NCBI GenBank assembly: GCA_021779695.1 | Contig: JAJYAE010000212.1 | Span: 1 to 7,737 of the forward strand | DNA from: Acidobacteriota bacterium | GTDB taxonomy: Bacteria > Acidobacteriota > Terriglobia > Terriglobales > Acidobacteriaceae | DNA: 7,737 bases | Direction of reading: 5' to 3' | Part shown: positions 5,852-7,737 of the stretch, piece after piece | How the letters are laid out: the number at the start of each line of letters is the position of its first letter | How positions within the stretch are numbered: position 1 is the first letter of the stretch | Made by a program: the position numbers and the translations under genes | The notes under the pieces: model-generated | Seen by the model: the letters and a program-made list of their open reading frames with translations, nothing else | What the model was told of the DNA's origin: nothing | Database searches by the model: none

Positions 5852-6445
5852 ATGAACCGTAACCGAAGGATCTCCGGAGATATTTTGTTCACTGTCGCGC
5901 TCGCACTATTGATGCCGGCATGGACAATACACGGTCAGCCTGCAGCCCTACCTCTCCGTCTTGGAGACCCCTTGTCCGATGTTACGGGTCAAAGCCTCTC
6001 CGGAAATCCTGCGCATCTTTTGATGACGGTTGAAGGCAAAATCGCTCTAGTCGTGTTTTCCTTCAGCGAGGCCGGAGGCAAAGACACCCAGCTTTGGGAC
6101 AGGGATCTCTTGAGAGACTTCGGGTCCAATCGCTCTGTAGCACTTTCCACAGTGATCATGCTGGAGTCGGCCCCACGGCTTCTTCGCGGCGTCATTGTCT
6201 CCAAACTTAAGAGCGACATGCCACCTTCTTTGCACGAAAGCACAATTGTGTCCTATGAGAATGAGGAGTTGTGGAAGCAGCGTCTCAACGTTGCCAACGA
6301 CAGCCATGCATACGTAATACTTCTGGGACAGGACGGCCGTATCCGCTGGAGGAACTCAGGCGCTTTTAATAACGCAGAGTATGAGGAACTAAAGACAAAA
6401 ATCCAGGAGCAGTTTCAATCTGCGACGTCGCGTCAGATGCCGTGA
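5852..6445 (+). CDS. Exported thioredoxin-fold protein with no cysteines
   Basis: A 197-residue protein with an N-terminal signal sequence: basic residues 3-6, hydrophobic core 11-23, and a likely cleavage near HGQPA at 27-31. The mature part looks like a TlpA/redoxin-type thioredoxin fold: GDPLSDVTGQSLSG at 38-51, strand plus active-site region KIALVVFSFSEAGGKD at 63-78, and the late strand AYVILLGQDGRIRWRNSG at 153-170. Where CxxC would normally follow the strand, SEAGG is found, and the whole protein lacks cysteine, so it cannot do thiol-disulfide exchange. The layout (FSxAGG, LW at 81-82, RIRWxxSG) reminds me of ATP10-type thioredoxin-like assembly factors, but this is tentative. The ATG at 5852 has AGGAGG at good distance; a GTG at 5843 lies inside that ribosome site. 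It follows the hydrolase by 82 bp on the same strand and faces the convergent mer block. Confidence 0.7.
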   Translation: MNRNRRISGDILFTVALALLMPAWTIHGQPAALPLRLGDPLSDVTGQSLSGNPAHLLMTVEGKIALVVFSFSEAGGKDTQLWDRDLLRDFGSNRSVALSTVIMLESAPRLLRGVIVSKLKSDMPPSLHESTIVSYENEELWKQRLNVANDSHAYVILLGQDGRIRWRNSGAFNNAEYEELKTKIQEQFQSATSRQMP

Positions 6446-6480
6446 ACCGTTTGAACCGCGCTGGCCCAATCATCTCCCAG

Positions 6481-7037
6481 TCAGTGTGAACGGCTGCTTC
6501 CGGCCAACGCGGATGCTATGCCACCGCACTCGTTCAAATCCACACATTGACAACGTTGAACATGGCGGAGAAGTTGCCGCATGGCGTTGAGCCGAGTAAG
6601 ACATGTACCACGACCGGCGCGAAAACAACCCGCGCATTGCTGTGGATCGCTGCACTGGTTGGGGAAACCCTTGCGTCTCGCGTTCTGAATCAGTCGCACA
6701 AGCGTGCCATCTGGATCGATCAGAGCACCGATGCGACTACCCCACGATTCGACTCTGGGAGGATGAAGTCGAGGCTGACCTCACATCCTTCCGGCAGTCC
6801 TGCTGCTTTACAGGACGCATAGAACGAGTCGAGATCGTCCAGCCGCAGACAGCAACTGAACCAACTGGTTAAAGGATCTAATTCGGGATGATGGAAGACC
6901 TCCAGAGTGAGATCCCCGCGTTCCAGAATCATCCAGCCGCTGTCCCGCCGAACCTCTGGGAACCCGAGAGCAGGATAGAACTGTGACGTTCTCTCGAAAT
7001 CGCGCGAAGGGAGATTCGGCGTGGCGACATCGCACAT
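6481..7037 (-). pseudogene. Bleomycin-resistance (Tn5 Ble-like) glyoxalase-fold protein, frameshifted
   Basis: Bleomycin-binding proteins of the glyoxalase/VOC fold sequester the drug in the cytoplasm as dimers. The first frame from ATG 7037 reads ATPNLPSRDF at residues 5-14, SGWMILERGDLTLEVFHHPE at 33-52 and WFSCCLRLDD at 59-68, closely matching the Tn5 Ble protein. At about 6780-6791 the match jumps to another frame: after LPE the canonical C-terminal part (PRLHPPRVESWGSRIGALID, then PDGTLVRLIQN) continues one base out of register, ending at 6682. Eight bases stand where nine are expected, so a single-base deletion explains it. The first frame stops at 6720. After LIQN the second frame runs on about 65 codons to 6481 without homology. 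ATG 7037 has GGAG 8 bases upstream and is 39 bp after the GDCCVxC gene. It may be a true pseudogene or a sequencing error; real proteins of this family are about 120-126 residues. Confidence 0.8.
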
Positions 7038-7076
7038 CTCAGTTGCTCCGGCGGCAAAGTAAGCAGCACCACGAAC

Positions 7077-7295
7077 TCAACTACAGCAGCGGCCTTGCAG
7101 TTGTACTGGAGGACACTTTACTGAGCCGTAGGAGCAGAAAACGCAGCAATCTGCAGGTTGAGGCCGCAGCAGAGCGTGGCAATGGGCGCACTCATGGAAG
7201 AAACGGCAGGAATCGAGAGGCATATTTTCCAACGTGGCATGACCGCACTGCGGGCAGGTCAGCATGGATTCGAGAATGACTGCCGTCGTTGTCAT
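7077..7295 (-). CDS. Small Cys-rich GDCCVxC-type protein linked to mer
   Basis: A 72-residue protein with eleven cysteines. Two zinc-ribbon-like pairs are seen early, CPQC at 14-17 and CAHC at 36-39, with Cys30 between. The signature ADCCVFCSYGSVKCPP (49-64) matches the GDCCVxC family, except that Ala replaces the first Gly. Some members of this family are selenoproteins; here every position is Cys, and no in-frame TGA is seen inside. Members are commonly found next to merT and merP, and the dense thiols suggest they bind Hg(II) or pass it between partners, but the biochemical role is not established. The ATG at 7295 overlaps the merP stop (ATGA), so translation should be coupled. The tail ends LQGRCCS, slightly longer than the family core, adding a further Cys pair. 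Confidence 0.85.
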   Translation of the reverse strand: MTTTAVILESMLTCPQCGHATLENMPLDSCRFFHECAHCHALLRPQPADCCVFCSYGSVKCPPVQLQGRCCS

Positions 7296-7582
7296 GGCTT
7301 TTGTGCTCCGATATGCACAGTCGAAGGGAAACCGGCGTTCGTGGTGGCCTTCACCAGTGCCGACGGATTTGTCTTCTCTTCGTCGTACTTCACTGTCGCT
7401 GTCCTGTGATCGTAGTCCACCTTTGCATCAATGACCCCAGGCACTTTCTCCAGCGCTTTGCGAATCGTGACGGAGCACATGGAGCAGGTCATGTTCTGAA
7501 CGTCGAGAACAGTAGTTTGCGGAGCTGCGGCAAATGCCGATACCGGCAAACCGATGAGAAGAGCAGCGAGCCGTTTACGCAT
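7292..7582 (-). CDS. merP: Periplasmic mercuric-ion-binding protein MerP
   Basis: MerP collects Hg(II) in the periplasm and passes it to MerT for uptake and later reduction in the cytoplasm. The 96-residue precursor has a short signal peptide (MRKRLAALLIGLPVSAFA, residues 1-18) and one heavy-metal-associated (HMA) domain from about 23 to 91. The metal site is NMTCSMCSVTI at 30-40, with Cys33 and Cys36; most MerP have GMTC, here Asn replaces the Gly. KVDYDHRTATVKYDEEKT at 54-71 and ATTNAGFPSTV at 79-89 are typical later parts of the fold. The ATG at 7582 has AAGGA 8 bases upstream; a GTG codon directly before it is less likely. It starts 12 bp after the merT stop, and its own stop overlaps the next gene by 4 bp, so it lies within one operon. 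Confidence 0.93.
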   Translation of the reverse strand: MRKRLAALLIGLPVSAFAAAPQTTVLDVQNMTCSMCSVTIRKALEKVPGVIDAKVDYDHRTATVKYDEEKTNPSALVKATTNAGFPSTVHIGAQKP

Positions 7583-7594
7583 CACAGGTTCCTT

Positions 7595-7737
7595 TCAGCG
7601 ATAGAAGAAGGGCAAGATCCAGGGACTGATTACGAGTAGGAACACAACCGGAAGTAGCACCCAAAACAGAATTCGCTGCACCTTCCGAGTATGATCAGCA
7701 ATGCAGCTATCGCCAACGGCGCAGCTTTGAGGCACCA
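7595..7737 (-). CDS. merT: Mercuric transport protein MerT, C-terminal part (runs off the right edge)
   Basis: MerT is the inner-membrane Hg(II) uptake protein that receives the ion from MerP. Only the last 46 codons and the stop are present. The visible part starts VPQSCAVGDSCIADHTRKVQ: the C-x5-C pair (CAVGDSC) is the cytoplasmic-loop cysteine pair of MerT, as in Tn501 (CKPGEVC). It is followed by the third membrane helix, RILFWVLLPVVFLLVISPWI, and the conserved C-terminal LPFFY, with one extra Arg. About 116 residues are usual, so over half lies beyond the window, including the first membrane helix with its vicinal cysteines. The TGA at 7595-7597 is followed by the merP ribosome site. MerR, MerA and the mer promoter, if present, should lie to the right. 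Confidence 0.88.
   Translation of the reverse strand, partial: VPQSCAVGDSCIADHTRKVQRILFWVLLPVVFLLVISPWILPFFYR

Noticed and set aside
6446..6480. Bidirectional terminator between the convergent ends
   Set aside because: No clear stem-loop with a T-run on either strand could be found in this short gap.
6547..6872. Two overlapping plus-strand open frames
   Set aside because: Antisense to the frameshifted bleomycin-resistance gene, with no similarity to known proteins and no ribosome site.

Overview
The window is a bacterial metal-resistance and accessory region: an arsenic operon at the left, a mercury-transport operon at the right, and an unfamiliar regulated membrane/hydrolase operon between them. 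The codon style, the GC-rich composition and the look of the Lgt and thioredoxin-fold proteins suggest a soil bacterium, possibly Acidobacteriota. That assignment is inference from protein style only. No rRNA, tRNA, CRISPR, transposase or IS end was seen.

Left block, minus strand (2724 down to 1): acr3 (arsenite efflux permease), arsR (arsenic-type SmtB/ArsR repressor), a class I SAM-dependent methyltransferase-like gene, and the N-terminal 115 codons of lgt (prolipoprotein diacylglyceryl transferase), cut by the window edge. acr3 and arsR are 15 bp apart. The methyltransferase follows arsR closely; lgt follows after 97 bp. ArsR should repress the operon until As(III) binds its cysteines, and Acr3 then exports arsenite.

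Centre block, plus strand (2929 to 6445): a small membrane protein, a TetR-family repressor that overlaps it by 4 bp, a DUF2306-like membrane protein 5 bp later, a membrane-anchored alpha/beta hydrolase with an Asp nucleophile, and a secreted thioredoxin-fold protein with no cysteines. The first three genes are clearly one transcription unit and the last two probably belong to it. The 204-bp divergent region between acr3 and this operon holds plausible promoters on both strands and two palindromes, one at each promoter. A third palindrome precedes the hydrolase. The substrate of this system is not evident.

Right block, minus strand (7737 down to 6481): C-terminal end of merT (cut by the window edge), merP (periplasmic Hg(II)-binding protein), a small cysteine-rich GDCCVxC-type protein that overlaps merP by 4 bp, and a bleomycin-resistance (Tn5 Ble-like) glyoxalase-fold gene broken by an apparent single-base deletion. 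No merR or merA is visible; they may lie beyond the right edge. The mer block converges on the centre block.

Starts were chosen by Shine-Dalgarno position and family alignment from memory; several are GTG. No database search was possible, so family names rest on recognised motifs.
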